Source of the DNA: Candidatus Gallimonas merdae
Lineage (GTDB): Bacteria > Bacillota > Clostridia > Christensenellales > Borkfalkiaceae
Assembly (NCBI GenBank): GCA_904419525.1
Contig: CAJFRT010000007.1
Coordinates: 104,761 to 168,760, forward strand
Reading direction: 5' to 3'
DNA length: 64,000 bases
Of the stretch, positions 1-9,892 are shown in pieces (position 1 is the stretch's first letter; each line of letters starts with the position of its first letter). The translations under genes were made by a program, and so were the position numbers. Below the pieces are notes generated by a model that was not told where the DNA came from, ran no database searches, and was given only the letters and a program-made list of their open reading frames with translations.

Positions 1-1
1 T

Positions 2-169
2 ACAACAGCCCAGATCGCGGCGGCGCTTGAAGCGCTCGGATGCGAAGTCGACAAGAAGAAAATATCCATCAGGGAAGCTATTAAAACGATCGGAGCATTT
101 GAAGCAGAAATACGTTTTATGGAAGGCGTCACGGCAAAAGTAATCGTCAATGTCGTTCCTCTTTCATAA
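2..169 (+). CDS. rplI: Ribosomal protein L9 (partial, C-terminal 55 residues)
   Basis: The window opens inside a plus-strand frame that ends in TAA at 167-169. The visible residues (…EVDKKKISIREAIKTIG… and …VTAKVIVNVVPLS) match the C-terminal rRNA-binding domain of bacterial L9, including the conserved basic K-K-K-I segment and the V-T-A-K-hydrophobic ending. L9 binds 23S rRNA in the large subunit. The 5' part lies outside the window. It is followed at once by a strong hairpin and is convergent with the hydrogenase gene. Confidence 0.9.
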   Translation, partial: TTAQIAAALEALGCEVDKKKISIREAIKTIGAFEAEIRFMEGVTAKVIVNVVPLS

Positions 170-189
170 ACACACTTGAACAAAATGAT

Positions 190-215
190 AAACGCACCGC
201 TGCAGCGGTGCGTTT
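190..215. terminator. Bidirectional terminator between rplI and the hydrogenase gene
   Basis: A perfect inverted repeat (AAACGCACCGC/GCGGTGCGTTT, 11-bp arms, short TGCA centre) with an A tract before and a TTTAATTTT run after it. It can end rplI on the plus strand and the hydrogenase transcript on the minus strand. Confidence 0.85.
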
Positions 216-232
216 AATTTTAGCAATCATTC

Positions 233-261
233 ATATTATGTCAGACATAATACTTTTCAAA
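233..261 (-). promoter_or_regulatory. Site 1 of a repeated palindromic promoter-like motif
   Basis: Read on the minus strand: TTTGAA (256-261), 17 bp, TAATAT (233-238). The spacer holds the palindrome ATTATGTC-A-GACATAAT (8-bp perfect arms, 235-251). The same arrangement recurs at 11657-11685, 17929-17957 and 24015-24043. This copy lies between two convergent genes and points at the terminator hairpin at 190-215 and the 3' end of rplI, so it does not serve an obvious coding gene. Confidence 0.5.
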
Positions 262-269
262 TCCGTTAT

Positions 270-1778
270 TTATGGAAGTTGGATCTCATAAAGTTCCTTT
301 TCAGGCAATTTCTTCGTGGAACCGTCAACAAACTTTTTCAGCTCGGCAGCGCCCTTTTCAACGGGAATATTGACGCCGGCCCCCGCGACACAGCCGCCGG
401 GGCACCCCATTCCCTCGATCAGACAGCCGTTTTTCTTTCCGAGTTTCGCCAGAAGGAGCATCTTTTTGCATTCCTCCAGGCCCTCGGCATGTTCGATCTT
501 GACCTCAACATCCGGGTAGTAGGCGCGGATACATGACTCGACTGCAGAAGCAACACCTCCCGCCACACCGTAACCGCGTCCGGCCGCCGTTGCATCATGG
601 ATCGGCTCCTCTTTGCCATAGGTGGCAAAGTCAATGCCCTTTGCCTCAAAAATGGCGGCAAGTTCCTCGAATGTGATCACAAAGTCGACGTCGCTGCGCA
701 CCGTACGACGGCGAGCCTCAAGTTTTTTCGCCGCGCAAGGGCCGATAAACACAACGCGGGCATTGGGCCGATTCTGTTTGATCGTTCTCGAAGTCGCGAC
801 CATGGGCGTGAGCGCACTGGAGACCTTGTCCACCATATCGGGGAACTGTGTCTTCGCCAGCATGCTCCACGCGGGACAGCAGGAAGTGAGCAGGAACGGG
901 AGTTCCCCCGTTGCTACTTCCGTTGCATAGTGATGCGCTTCTGTCGAGGCTCCGACATCGGCGCCGTGCGCAACTTCATATACTTCCCTGAAACCGATTT
1001 CCTTGAGTGCCGCTTTGATTTTCCAGAGCGTTACGCCGGGTCCGAACTGACCGATAATTGCCGGGGCGACCTCCGCCACGACCTCGTCGCCCTTCTTGAT
1101 CGCACGGATGAGCTGGAAGATCTGCGACTTGTCCGCAATTGCTCCGAACGGGCAGCTGACCATGCACTGTCCGCAGCCGACACACTTTTTCGGATCGATC
1201 TGCGCGCGCCCAAGTCCATCGCTTGAGATTGCCTTGACGCCGCACGCCTGCGCGCAGGGACGGATCTTGTGCGCGATCGCATCATACGGGCACGCCGCCT
1301 TGCATTTGCCGCATTTGATACACTTTGAGCGATCGATCACCGCTTTCAGCGTCTTGGGGTCGACGGAGATCGCTCCCTTCGGGCAAACCGTCATGCAATA
1401 GCGCGAAACGCAGCCGCGGCACTGATCGCTCACTTCATAGGCATTCTCCTCGCAGCGATCGCATGCGGACGGAATCACCTGCATGAGCGGCGGCTCATAA
1501 TAGTTGTCCGAAATGTTACTTGCGTTCAGCCCGTTAGTAATGTGTGCGGGTCTGTCCTGCGGATTGAGGGACATACCCATTGCGAGACGCACACGCTCCG
1601 CGGCGATCGCCCGCTCACGATAGATGCTCTCGCGATACTGCGGCGTCTCCGTGGGTGTAATCTTATAGGGGATCTCCTCAATGTCGCTGGCGACGTTATC
1701 CGACTCGAATGCGATCTTCGCGACTTCGACGAACACCTGCCGCCTCAGTTTCCTGACCGAAGTTTCCAGGCCTCTCAT
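270..1778 (-). CDS. [FeFe] hydrogenase, monomeric, group B type
   Basis: Catalyses reversible proton reduction with electrons from ferredoxin, disposing of fermentation electrons as H2. The 502-residue protein has an N-terminal helical part, then several Cys-rich 4Fe-4S motifs (about residues 106-212), then the H-cluster domain with its three signatures: TSCCPAW (about 298), GPCAAKKLE (about 346) and EGMGCPGGC (about 456). The variant third motif and the N-terminal RGLETSVRKLRRQVF block are typical of the group B enzymes rather than the classical CpI type. The frame is open 11 codons further up, but the ATG at 1778 follows GGAGAGG with good spacing and matches the family N-terminus. It lies downstream of adhE and rex on the same strand, so control by NADH/NAD ratio is plausible. 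Which electron donor it uses cannot be seen. Confidence 0.9.
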   Translation of the reverse strand: MRGLETSVRKLRRQVFVEVAKIAFESDNVASDIEEIPYKITPTETPQYRESIYRERAIAAERVRLAMGMSLNPQDRPAHITNGLNASNISDNYYEPPLMQVIPSACDRCEENAYEVSDQCRGCVSRYCMTVCPKGAISVDPKTLKAVIDRSKCIKCGKCKAACPYDAIAHKIRPCAQACGVKAISSDGLGRAQIDPKKCVGCGQCMVSCPFGAIADKSQIFQLIRAIKKGDEVVAEVAPAIIGQFGPGVTLWKIKAALKEIGFREVYEVAHGADVGASTEAHHYATEVATGELPFLLTSCCPAWSMLAKTQFPDMVDKVSSALTPMVATSRTIKQNRPNARVVFIGPCAAKKLEARRRTVRSDVDFVITFEELAAIFEAKGIDFATYGKEEPIHDATAAGRGYGVAGGVASAVESCIRAYYPDVEVKIEHAEGLEECKKMLLLAKLGKKNGCLIEGMGCPGGCVAGAGVNIPVEKGAAELKKFVDGSTKKLPEKELYEIQLP

Positions 1779-1811
1779 ATCTCTTTCCTCTCCGATAATA
1801 CAAGCTTGCAA

Positions 1812-1841
1812 ACGAGGGCAAGGGAAATCCCCCGCCCTCGT
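1812..1841 (-). other. Intercistronic hairpin between adhE and hydrogenase
   Basis: Inverted repeat ACGAGGGC/GCCCTCGT (1812-1819 and 1834-1841) extended by an inner GGG/CCC pair. No U run follows on the minus strand, so it looks more like an mRNA-processing or stabilising hairpin, or a weak terminator, than a strong intrinsic terminator. Confidence 0.45.
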
Positions 1842-1860
1842 CCGCAGAAATTGTTCTCAA

Positions 1861-4485
1861 TTACTTCTTGCGGTTTTTGCGACCGTAGTATGCGTTGAGG
1901 TACATCTCCTTGATCTCGCTCATGAGCGGATAACGGGGATTTGCACCCGTGCACTGATCGTCGAACGCGTCCTCTGTCATCTGATCGAGGCGGGCAAGGA
2001 ACTGCTCCTCCGTCACCTTATCCCCCAGCGCTTCCTTAATGGTCTTGGGCTGGCCGATCGCCTCCTGAAGTTCTTTCAGTTTTTTGATGAGAGCTTCCAC
2101 AAGTTCATCATCATTCTTGCCTTTCAGGCCAACATAACGCGCGACATCGGCATAGCGTGCCTTGCACTGAGGATATGCGTACTGCGGGAACGTACCCATC
2201 TTGGTCGGCTGCTCGGAGCTGTTGAACCGGATGACCTCTTCCAGCATGAGCGAGTTTGCCATGCCGTGCGGGATATGCCAGTAAGAACCGAGCTTGTGCG
2301 CCATCGAGTGGCAGACGCCGAGGAATGCGTTTGCGAATGCCATACCTGCCATCGTGGAAGCATTGGCCATCTTTTCACGCGCGATCGCGTCATGCGCACC
2401 CTTGGCATAGGCATCGGGAAGGTACTCAAAAATCAGCTTTGCGGCTTCCTTGGCAATGCCGTTCGTGAAGTCGGTTGCCATCACAGACGCAATCGCTTCA
2501 AGAGCATGGCTCATTGCATCGATACCGGAACAGGAAGTAAGTCCCTTCGGGATATTCATCATCAGATCGGAATCGATGATCGCAACGTCAGGCATCAGCT
2601 CATAGTCGGCAAGCGGATATTTGGTTCCCGTCTTTTCGTCGGTAATGACGGCGAAAGGCGTAACTTCGGAACCGGTACCGGCTGTCGTGGGAATTGCCAC
2701 GAACAGAGCTTTGTCGCCCATGTGCGGGAACGTATAGACACGCTTACGGATATCCATAAAGCGCATCGCCATATCGTCGAAATCCACTTCGGGGTGCTCA
2801 TACATCACCCACATGATCTTGGCCGCGTCCATAGGAGAACCGCCGCCGATCGCAATGATGACATCGGGTGCAAAGTCGCGCATCTGCTTGACGCCCTCGT
2901 TTGCACATGCAAGCGTAGGATCGGGCGTAACGTTGAAGAATGTCGCGTGAGAGATGCCCTGTGCATCGAGAATATCGGTGATCTTCTTCGTGAAGCCGCT
3001 CTCAAACAGGAATTTATCGGTGACGACAAATGCCTTTTTCTTGTTGTAAACCTGCGGGCCGAGTTCCTTAAGAGCAACACCCAGGCAGCCGCGCTTGAAA
3101 TAAACTTTCTCAGGAGCTCTGAACCAAAGCATATTTTCCTTCCTTTCCGCAACGGTTTTGATATTGATGAGGTGTTTGACGCCGACGTTCTCCGAGACGG
3201 AGTTGCCGCCCCAGGAACCACAGCCAAGCGTCAGGGACGGAGGCATTTTGAAGTTGTAAAGATCGCCGATACCGCCCTGCGAAGAAGGAGTATTGATAAC
3301 GATACGGCAGGTCTTCATGACCGAACGGAAATATGCAATTTTATCAGCGCCCGTCTCTACATTGATATAGAGCGACGAGGTGTGGCCGAGGCCGCCGTCT
3401 TTGATCAGCCTGTCTGCCTTTGCGACCGCTTCCTCGAACGTCTTGGCCTTGTACATCGCCAGGACGGGAGACAGTTTTTCATGCGCGAATTCTTCGGAAA
3501 GCTCCACGGACTCCACTTCGCCCACAAGGATCTTGCTGCCCTCAGGTGCCTTGAAGCCGGAAAGCTCGGCGATCTTGCATGCGCTCTGACCGACGATCTT
3601 GGCGTTGAGCGCGCCGTTGATGATGATCGTCTTTCTTACCTTGTCCGTTTCTTCGGGCGTGAGGAAGTAAGCGCCGCGCATCTTCATCTCTTTCTTGAAC
3701 GCATCGTAGACATCGGCAAGCACGATCGTGGACTGCTCGGAAGCGCAGATCATACCGTTGTCGAACGTCTTGGAGTGCAGAATGGAAGAAGCCGCAAGCT
3801 GAATATCCGCGGAGGAATCGATGATCGCGGGCGTATTGCCGGCGCCGACGCCGAGAGCGGGCTTGCCGGAGGAATATGCCGCTTTGACCATGCCGGGACC
3901 GCCCGTCGCAAGGATCATATCCGCTTCGCGCATGATCATGCCGGACAGCGGAACGGTAGGCTGATCGATCCAGCCGATGATATCCTCGGGCGCACCTGCC
4001 TCCACAGCAGCCTCAAGAACGACCTTTGCCGCCTCGATCGTGCACTGTTTTGCACGGGGATGAGGAGAGATAATGAGGCCGTTTCTCGTCTTCAGACAGA
4101 TCAAACACTTGAAAATCGCCGTGGAAGTCGGGTTCGTCGTGGGAATGACAGCCGCAAGAACGCCGATGGGCTCCGCGATACGGGTAAGCCCGAATCCCTC
4201 GTCGCGCTCGATCACGCCGCAGGTTTTCGTATCCTTATAGGCGTTGTAGATGTACTCCGAGGCGTAGTGGTTTTTGATGACCTTGTCCTCGACAACGCCC
4301 ATGCCGGTCTCTTCGACCGCCATTTTTGCGAGCGGGATCCTCATCTTATTCGCCGCAACTGCCGCATGGAAGAAGATCTTGTCCACCTGTTCCTGCGTGT
4401 AGGTCGCGAACTTCGCCTGCGCCGCCCTCACACGAGCGAGCATTTTCTCGAGAGATTCTTCATCATTGACGATGAAATCTTTCAT
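1861..4485 (-). CDS. adhE: Bifunctional acetaldehyde-CoA/alcohol dehydrogenase
   Basis: Reduces acetyl-CoA to acetaldehyde and then to ethanol, oxidising two NADH; cytoplasmic, usually as filamentous spirosomes. At 874 residues it has normal family length. The N-terminal aldehyde dehydrogenase half shows the [12 protein letters not shown] segment and the catalytic Cys in [12 protein letters not shown] (about residue 245). The C-terminal iron-dependent alcohol dehydrogenase half shows the NAD-binding [10 protein letters not shown] (about 545) and the metal-binding His pattern in [10 protein letters not shown]…IPHGMANS. The ATG follows GGAGGTAGCAC. It lies 35 bp after rex on the same strand, so the two are very probably co-transcribed and repressed by Rex when NADH is low. 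Confidence 0.97.
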   Translation of the reverse strand: MKDFIVNDEESLEKMLARVRAAQAKFATYTQEQVDKIFFHAAVAANKMRIPLAKMAVEETGMGVVEDKVIKNHYASEYIYNAYKDTKTCGVIERDEGFGLTRIAEPIGVLAAVIPTTNPTSTAIFKCLICLKTRNGLIISPHPRAKQCTIEAAKVVLEAAVEAGAPEDIIGWIDQPTVPLSGMIMREADMILATGGPGMVKAAYSSGKPALGVGAGNTPAIIDSSADIQLAASSILHSKTFDNGMICASEQSTIVLADVYDAFKKEMKMRGAYFLTPEETDKVRKTIIINGALNAKIVGQSACKIAELSGFKAPEGSKILVGEVESVELSEEFAHEKLSPVLAMYKAKTFEEAVAKADRLIKDGGLGHTSSLYINVETGADKIAYFRSVMKTCRIVINTPSSQGGIGDLYNFKMPPSLTLGCGSWGGNSVSENVGVKHLINIKTVAERKENMLWFRAPEKVYFKRGCLGVALKELGPQVYNKKKAFVVTDKFLFESGFTKKITDILDAQGISHATFFNVTPDPTLACANEGVKQMRDFAPDVIIAIGGGSPMDAAKIMWVMYEHPEVDFDDMAMRFMDIRKRVYTFPHMGDKALFVAIPTTAGTGSEVTPFAVITDEKTGTKYPLADYELMPDVAIIDSDLMMNIPKGLTSCSGIDAMSHALEAIASVMATDFTNGIAKEAAKLIFEYLPDAYAKGAHDAIAREKMANASTMAGMAFANAFLGVCHSMAHKLGSYWHIPHGMANSLMLEEVIRFNSSEQPTKMGTFPQYAYPQCKARYADVARYVGLKGKNDDELVEALIKKLKELQEAIGQPKTIKEALGDKVTEEQFLARLDQMTEDAFDDQCTGANPRYPLMSEIKEMYLNAYYGRKNRKK

Positions 4486-4520
4486 GTGCTACCTCCGTTT
4501 CCCATAATTATTTTCGTTTT

Positions 4521-5156
4521 TTATTGATTTTCGGCACCCTCGCCACACAGAGCGGCAAGCGAAACCGCCAAATCCTCATACTTTACGGATACGCCGTCCG
4601 GGACTTGCAGATAGACGGGCGCAAAGTTCAGGATCGCCGGAACGCCCGCTCTTACGATCTCGTCGCAAGCCTCCTGCGCCGACCCCCTTGGAACGGTGAG
4701 GATAGCGACCCGGACGGAGAACCGAAGAACAATGTCCTTCAGGCGATCCATGGGATAGACGGGTTTTCCGCCCACGGCGCCCACTTTCGCCGGTGAAGAA
4801 TCAAATGCCGCGATCACGTGGATCCCGTAATTTTCAAACCCTTCGTAAGCAAGGATCGCGCGCCCCAGACCGCCGGCACCGACGATCACGGCGTTCGTCC
4901 AGCGATGGTATCCCAAAAATTTCTCGATGTCCTCGATCAGGCGGCGCACCTCAAACCCGAACCGGGGTTTCCCGGGGCGGGAAGCGACCAGTGCGAGATC
5001 CTTTCTTACTCCGACCGCCGAAACGCCGAGCGCCTTGGCGACCGCGGCAGAGGAGACATACTCAACCCCCTTCCCCGCTTCGCCTTTCAGATATCTGAGA
5101 TAGGCAGGCATGCGGGAAGCGGTTGCCTTCGATACCGCATTTTCCGTGTTCCCCAT
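4521..5156 (-). CDS. rex: Redox-sensing transcriptional repressor Rex
   Basis: Rex binds DNA when the NADH/NAD+ ratio is low and releases it when NADH rises, de-repressing fermentation genes. The 211 residues comprise an N-terminal winged helix (RYLRYLKG-like region, SSAAVAKALGVSAVGVRKDLA recognition region at about 36-58) and a Rossmann domain with the nucleotide loop VGAGGLGRAI (about 91-100). The ATG is preceded by AAGGGGAC. The gene sits directly upstream of adhE, the classic Rex target, and carries its own operator, so it is likely autoregulated. Confidence 0.95.
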   Translation of the reverse strand: MGNTENAVSKATASRMPAYLRYLKGEAGKGVEYVSSAAVAKALGVSAVGVRKDLALVASRPGKPRFGFEVRRLIEDIEKFLGYHRWTNAVIVGAGGLGRAILAYEGFENYGIHVIAAFDSSPAKVGAVGGKPVYPMDRLKDIVLRFSVRVAILTVPRGSAQEACDEIVRAGVPAILNFAPVYLQVPDGVSVKYEDLAVSLAALCGEGAENQ

Positions 5157-5184
5157 ACCAGTCCCCTTTCACCGTCTCATGGAA

Positions 5185-5236
5185 TCGATAAATTTTTATC
5201 AATTATAATTTTAGCAGATAGAATCCCCGCTGTCAA
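5185..5236 (-). promoter_or_regulatory. rex-adhE promoter with Rex operator
   Basis: On the minus strand TTGACA (5231-5236), a 17-bp spacer and TAAAAT (5208-5213) form a near-consensus SigA promoter. Just downstream, 5185-5202 reads TTGATAAAAATTTATCGA, a close match to the Rex consensus TTGTTAA-N4-TTAACAA with the same half-site spacing. A repressor there would cover the transcription start. Confidence 0.8.
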
Positions 5237-5292
5237 CTGTTTGAAAGCGATATTTTGCCCGATCACAGACTTTTTTATTTGTCTCTTGCAAC

Positions 5293-5325
5293 AAAAAAAC
5301 TCCGCCCGGTCAGGCGAAGTTTTTT
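5293..5325. terminator. Terminator downstream of valS
   Basis: AACTCCGCC/GGCGAAGTT stem (one G-U pair) flanked by A and T runs on both sides. On the minus strand the hairpin is followed by an uninterrupted U tract before the rex promoter region; it ends valS transcription. Confidence 0.8.
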
Positions 5326-5339
5326 AACGGTATATCCCA

Positions 5340-7964
5340 TCAGAAATCTTTCAGGCGTTCTTCTACTTTTGCCCTTGCATCGATCAGCTTTTCCAGCTTG
5401 GCGCGTTCATCTTCAACCAGCTTTTTGGGTGCCTTGGCAATAAAATTCTGATTGGCAAGTTTCCCGCTGGCGCGTGCGATCTCAGCCGTAACGCGCTCAA
5501 GTTCCTTTTCAAGGCGGACTTTTTCCGCTTCAAGGTCGACAAGCTCCCCGAGCGGAATAAAGATCTGTCCCAGCTCGCAGACACGGGAGACGATTTTTTC
5601 TCCCGCAGCCGGTCCGTTTTCGGCAAAACTGATGTCACTTGCGCCCGCAAGCCGCTCGATCGCGCCCCTGTTCGCCGCAACCAGCCGGCGGGCCTCCGTT
5701 GCAAGATAGACATGTACTTTCCGCGACGGCGGACAGTTGACTTCCACTTTCATCGCGCGCACCGTCTTGATCAGGTCGATGACGCCCTCGAATGCTTTTG
5801 CCTCTTTCTTATAGGCAAGCCGCGAATTATAGCGGGGATAGTCCGCCGTAATGATCAGTCCCTTTGAGGTAGGCAGATAGGAGTAAATCTCTTCCGTCAC
5901 ATAGGGAATGAACGGATGCAGGAGCCTGAGGGCATTTTCAAGCACCATCATCAGAACGGCAATGGCGCCGCGCTTCCTCTCCGCATCCTCGCCGTAGAGT
6001 GCAGGCTTGGAAAGCTCGATATACCAATCGCAGAAATCGTTCCAGACAAAATCAACCAGCTTATCCGCCGCAATTCCCAGATCAAACTTTCCGAGCGCGG
6101 CCGTCACTTCGCGGATGCAGGACTGCAGGCGGGAAATGATCCACCGGTCCGCGGGCTGCAGACGGATCTCGCCAAGCGACGGGATCTTTGTTCCCTTCGT
6201 ATTCATGAGAACAAATCGGGACGCATTCCAGAGCTTATTGATGAAATTGCGCGACCACTCCACCTTCGCATCGGTAAAGCGGGTATCATTGCCTGGAGCG
6301 ACCCCGGTCACAAGCGAAAGGCGAAGGGAGTCCGCACCGTATTTTTCGATGATCTCCAGCGGATCGATCCCGTTGCCGAGCGATTTGGACATCTTCCGTC
6401 CCTGTTCGTCGCGCACAAGTCCGTGGATCAGTACATCGCGGAACGGCACTTTCTCCGTGTGTTCGATCCCCGAAAACATCATGCGCATGACCCAGAACGG
6501 AATGATGTCATATCCCGTCACGAGCACGTCCGTAGGATAGAAATAGCTGAAATCCTCCGTTTCATCCGGCCACCCGAGCGTAGAAAACGGCCAAAGCGCA
6601 GAGGAAAACCAGGTATCGAGGACGTCCTCATCCTGAGTGAGATGCGTTCCGCCGCACTTGGGACAGACCGTCGGCGTTTCGCGCGCGCAGATCGTCTCGC
6701 CGCAGTCGCCGCAGTACCAGACCGGGATCCGGTGCCCCCACCAGAGCTGACGGGAGATACACCAGTCACGGATATTTTCCAGCCAGTTATAATATATTTT
6801 GGAAAAGCGGTCGGGCGTAAATTTGGTCTTCTTTTTGACGACCGCATCGATCGCCGGCTTTGCAAGCGGCTTCATCTTGACGAACCACTGTTTGGACACG
6901 ATCGGTTCGACCGTGGAATGACAGCGGTAGCAGTGCCCGACGTTGTGCGTGTGCGCCTCGATCTTTACGAGCAGACCGAGCTCCTGCATTCTGGCCACGA
7001 TGCGCTTTCTCGCCTCGTAGCGGTCAAGTCCCTCATATTCTCCCGCAAGCTCATTCATGGTTCCGTCGTCGTTCATGACGCGGATCACGGGAAGATCGTG
7101 GCGGAGCCCCACCTCAAAGTCATTCGGATCGTGCGCGGGCGTGATCTTGACCGCACCCGTCCCGAACTCCGGATCCACATATTCATCGGCCACGACGGGG
7201 ATCTTACGGTCTGTCAGGGGCAGAGAAAGCGTCTTGCCGACCAGGGCGGCGTACCGCCTGTCCCCGGGATGGACAGCCACCGCCGTATCGCCGAGCATCG
7301 TCTCCGGACGGGTAGTCGCAATTATGATCTTTTCGTCGCTCCCGTCAACCGGATATGCAAAATACCAGAAGTGACCCTGTTCCTCGGAATACTCCACTTC
7401 CGCATCGGAAAGCGCCGTTTTACAGCTCGGACACCAGTTGATGATACGGCTGCCGCGATAGATAAGCCCCTTCTGATAGAGGCGGAAAAAGGCCTCCCGC
7501 ACGGCTTTTGAGCACTTTTCGTCCATGGTGAAGGCAAGGCGAGACCAGTCGCAGGAAGAGCCGAGCTTTTTGAGTTGCTCCACGATCCTGCCCCCGTATT
7601 TTTCCTTCCAGGCCCATGCACGGCGGAGAAACTCCTCTCTTCCGAGCTGCTGCTTGGAAAGGCCTTCCTTTTTCATCTGTTCGACGATCTTGACCTCCGT
7701 CGCGATGGAAGCGTGGTCGGTTCCCGGAAGCCAGAGCGCGCAATACCCCTGCATTCTCTTGAATCGGACAAGAATATCCTGCATCGTCTCGTCCATCGCA
7801 TGCCCCATATGGAGCTGCCCCGTCACGTTGGGCGGGGGCATCATGACGGTGAACGGAACTTTGTTCTTGTCGATTTCAGCGTGAAAACAGCCGTTCTCCA
7901 GCCACTCACGGTAAATTTTATCCTCGAATTCTTTGGGGTTGTACGTCGTTCGCATCTCTTCCAT
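5340..7964 (-). CDS. valS: Valyl-tRNA synthetase
   Basis: Charges tRNA-Val with valine. The class I signatures are present: [14 protein letters not shown] (HIGH motif) near the N-terminus and [11 protein letters not shown] (KMSKS) about 540 residues in, with the CP1 editing insertion between them, Cys pairs of a zinc site (CPSCK, CGDC…CPKC), the anticodon-binding domain, and a C-terminal coiled coil rich in K, E and L typical of ValRS. The frame stays open up to 8033, but the ATG at 7964 has AGGAAAAG at proper spacing and gives the usual N-terminus ([14 protein letters not shown]). No T-box stem or T-box sequence is visible in the short leader, so tRNA-dependent antitermination is not indicated. 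Confidence 0.95.
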   Translation of the reverse strand: MEEMRTTYNPKEFEDKIYREWLENGCFHAEIDKNKVPFTVMMPPPNVTGQLHMGHAMDETMQDILVRFKRMQGYCALWLPGTDHASIATEVKIVEQMKKEGLSKQQLGREEFLRRAWAWKEKYGGRIVEQLKKLGSSCDWSRLAFTMDEKCSKAVREAFFRLYQKGLIYRGSRIINWCPSCKTALSDAEVEYSEEQGHFWYFAYPVDGSDEKIIIATTRPETMLGDTAVAVHPGDRRYAALVGKTLSLPLTDRKIPVVADEYVDPEFGTGAVKITPAHDPNDFEVGLRHDLPVIRVMNDDGTMNELAGEYEGLDRYEARKRIVARMQELGLLVKIEAHTHNVGHCYRCHSTVEPIVSKQWFVKMKPLAKPAIDAVVKKKTKFTPDRFSKIYYNWLENIRDWCISRQLWWGHRIPVWYCGDCGETICARETPTVCPKCGGTHLTQDEDVLDTWFSSALWPFSTLGWPDETEDFSYFYPTDVLVTGYDIIPFWVMRMMFSGIEHTEKVPFRDVLIHGLVRDEQGRKMSKSLGNGIDPLEIIEKYGADSLRLSLVTGVAPGNDTRFTDAKVEWSRNFINKLWNASRFVLMNTKGTKIPSLGEIRLQPADRWIISRLQSCIREVTAALGKFDLGIAADKLVDFVWNDFCDWYIELSKPALYGEDAERKRGAIAVLMMVLENALRLLHPFIPYVTEEIYSYLPTSKGLIITADYPRYNSRLAYKKEAKAFEGVIDLIKTVRAMKVEVNCPPSRKVHVYLATEARRLVAANRGAIERLAGASDISFAENGPAAGEKIVSRVCELGQIFIPLGELVDLEAEKVRLEKELERVTAEIARASGKLANQNFIAKAPKKLVEDERAKLEKLIDARAKVEERLKDF

Positions 7965-8047
7965 GTCGGTCTTTTCCTGTTCCTGCATTCCTGCTTTCAT
8001 TGATGGGAGATCTGCGGCGTAAATATGCCGCACCCATACGGGAAAAC

Positions 8048-8076
8048 ATTATAAATCATTTTTAACCCATTGTCAA
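8048..8076 (-). promoter_or_regulatory. valS promoter
   Basis: TTGACA (8071-8076), 17-bp spacer, TATAAT (8048-8053) on the minus strand: perfect consensus hexamers. Predicted start near 8041 gives a leader of about 77 nt to the preferred valS ATG, containing a small TGCGGC/GCCGCA hairpin. Confidence 0.8.
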
Positions 8077-8131
8077 TTATTCCGCCGCGGACATAGGATA
8101 TATTATTCCTTTATTTTTCACGGAGCTGACT

Positions 8132-9130
8132 ATGAAAAAACTCTTGGCAACTCTCGGAGCCGCGGTATTCGCGCTCCTTCCCCTCTCCGCCTGCGGCGAA
8201 AGCGGCGACGGACTCACGACGGTAAAAGTCAACGAAGTGACGCACTCCGTTTTTTACGCGCCCATGTATCTTGCCGACTCCCTCGGCTATTTTGAGGAAG
8301 AGGGCATCCAAATCGAGCTGACAAACGGAGGCGGCGCAGACGCCGTCATGGCGGCCGTCCTCTCGGGCGATGCGGACGTCGGGTTCTGCGGCCCCGAAGC
8401 TGCGATATATGTGCTGCTCGGCGGCTCACAGGACGTCCCCACCGTCTTCGGACAGCTCACCAAACGCGACGGCTCCTTCCTCGTCTCCCGTGTCGATGAG
8501 CCGGATTTCCAATGGGAAGATCTCAAAGGAAAAGAAATTCTGGCCGGACGCAAAGGCGGCGTGCCTGCAATGACCTTTGAATACATTCTGCGCGAACACG
8601 GCTTTACAGACGCCGATATCAATCTGAATTTCGATGTCGCGTTCAACCTGATGACGGGTGCCTTTGAAGCGGGAACGGCGGATTACTGCACGATGTTCGA
8701 ACCGCTTGCTTCCGAATATCAGGCCGCAGGCAAGGGTTATATCGTAGCATCTGTCGGGGAGGCCGGCGGCGAGGTCCCTTACACGAGCTACATTGCAAAG
8801 CGTTCCTGGCTCAATGATAATGAGGACACCGCAAAGGGATTTCTGCGGGCCATCCTCAGGGGCGTACAGTATGCGCAGACAGAAGACGCCGCCGTGATCG
8901 CAGAACACCTTGTCAGTCATTTCCCGTCCACATCCGTGGAATCGCTTGCGACGAGCGTCACGAGTTACCGGAATATCGACGCGTGGGTCACGGATATGGC
9001 GATGACTGAGGCGAGTTTTGAACGGCTTCAGGACATCATCGAAAGCGCCGGAGAACTTGACCGCCGCGCCGACTTCGACGCCCTTGTGGATAATTCCTAC
9101 GTCAAGGAAGTATACGCACAGCTCGACTGA
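8132..9130 (+). CDS. ABC importer substrate-binding lipoprotein, NMT1/SsuA/TauA type
   Basis: Captures a small organic solute outside the cell for the adjacent ATPase and permease. A 20-residue signal peptide ends in the lipobox LSAC (Cys21). The mature protein has the NMT1/THI5-like fold signatures: FYAPMYLADSLGYFEEEGI near the N-terminus and the NGGGADAVMAAVLSGDADVGF ligand loop. The closest families bind aliphatic sulfonates, taurine, nitrate, riboflavin or thiamine precursors; the sequence alone does not say which. GGAG precedes the ATG. First gene of an importer operon divergent from valS. Confidence 0.85.
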   Translation: MKKLLATLGAAVFALLPLSACGESGDGLTTVKVNEVTHSVFYAPMYLADSLGYFEEEGIQIELTNGGGADAVMAAVLSGDADVGFCGPEAAIYVLLGGSQDVPTVFGQLTKRDGSFLVSRVDEPDFQWEDLKGKEILAGRKGGVPAMTFEYILREHGFTDADINLNFDVAFNLMTGAFEAGTADYCTMFEPLASEYQAAGKGYIVASVGEAGGEVPYTSYIAKRSWLNDNEDTAKGFLRAILRGVQYAQTEDAAVIAEHLVSHFPSTSVESLATSVTSYRNIDAWVTDMAMTEASFERLQDIIESAGELDRRADFDALVDNSYVKEVYAQLD

Positions 9131-9160
9131 ATTACATTTCTGCAAACGAAGGAACCGCCT

Positions 9161-9892
9161 ATGAAAAATATCCTGCGATTTCAGGACGTAACATACATCT
9201 ATCACACCGTGCGCGGAGAGCTTGTCGCAGCAAAAGACCTCTCTTTTTCGGTGGACGAGGGAGAATTCGTCGCGATCATCGGCCCCTCCGGATGCGGAAA
9301 GACAACGCTGCTGTCTCTTGCAGCCGGACTTCTGAAGCCCTCGGCGGGGACGATCGAGAGCCGCGGCAGCTTCGGTTACATGCTGCAAAAGGACGAATTA
9401 TTTCCCTGGCGCACCATTGAAAAGAATATCTTCCTTCCCCTCGAAATCAGGCATCAGAAATCGCCTGAGCACAGGGAACGGGCAATCGCTCTTGCAAAAA
9501 AATACGGCCTCGGAGACTTCCTGAAAAGCTATCCCGCCCAACTTTCCGGCGGAATGCGTCAACGTGCGGCCCTCATCCGTACCCTCGCGACCGATCCGGA
9601 TATCCTCCTGCTTGACGAGCCCTTTTCGGCGCTCGACTATCAGACGCGGCTGAACGTCTGCGAAGACGTCGCAAACATCATCCGCAGCGAAAAAAAGACG
9701 GCGCTCCTGATCACGCACGACATCTCCGAAGCGATCTCCGTCGCTGACCGCGTGCTCGTTCTCACAGCCCGTCCCGCACGCGTCGCACATGCGCACACGC
9801 TCGACTTCGGCGGCATTCCGCCGCTGAAACGAAGAGAACAGCCCGGTTTTTCAGGCTGGTTCGAGCGACTGTGGGGAGAACTGAACTCATGA
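9161..9892 (+). CDS. ABC importer ATPase, SsuB/TauB type
   Basis: Hydrolyses ATP to drive the importer whose binding protein is encoded upstream. The 243 residues show Walker A GPSGCGKTT (about 42-50), the signature LSGGMRQR (about 128), Walker B ILLLDEPFSALD (about 147-158) and the switch His in LLITHDISEA. Length and the LSGGMRQR form match the nitrate/sulfonate/taurine subfamily. It is separated by 30 bp from the binding-protein gene and overlaps the permease start by 22 bp, indicating translational coupling. Confidence 0.92.
   Translation: MKNILRFQDVTYIYHTVRGELVAAKDLSFSVDEGEFVAIIGPSGCGKTTLLSLAAGLLKPSAGTIESRGSFGYMLQKDELFPWRTIEKNIFLPLEIRHQKSPEHRERAIALAKKYGLGDFLKSYPAQLSGGMRQRAALIRTLATDPDILLLDEPFSALDYQTRLNVCEDVANIIRSEKKTALLITHDISEAISVADRVLVLTARPARVAHAHTLDFGGIPPLKRREQPGFSGWFERLWGELNS

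Noticed and set aside
233..261. dif/XerCD site
   Set aside because: The ACATAA/TTATGT half-sites point outward from a 1-bp centre, the reverse of dif, which has inward halves around a 6-bp core; moreover four copies exist.
1681..4527. A 948-codon plus-strand open frame opposite adhE
   Set aside because: It is the exact antisense of adhE in a high-GC codon pattern; product is Arg/His/Leu-rich without domains and has no SD or promoter.
7964..8131. T-box riboswitch before valS
   Set aside because: Leader of about 77 nt lacks the T-box sequence, specifier stem and antiterminator; only a small hairpin is present.
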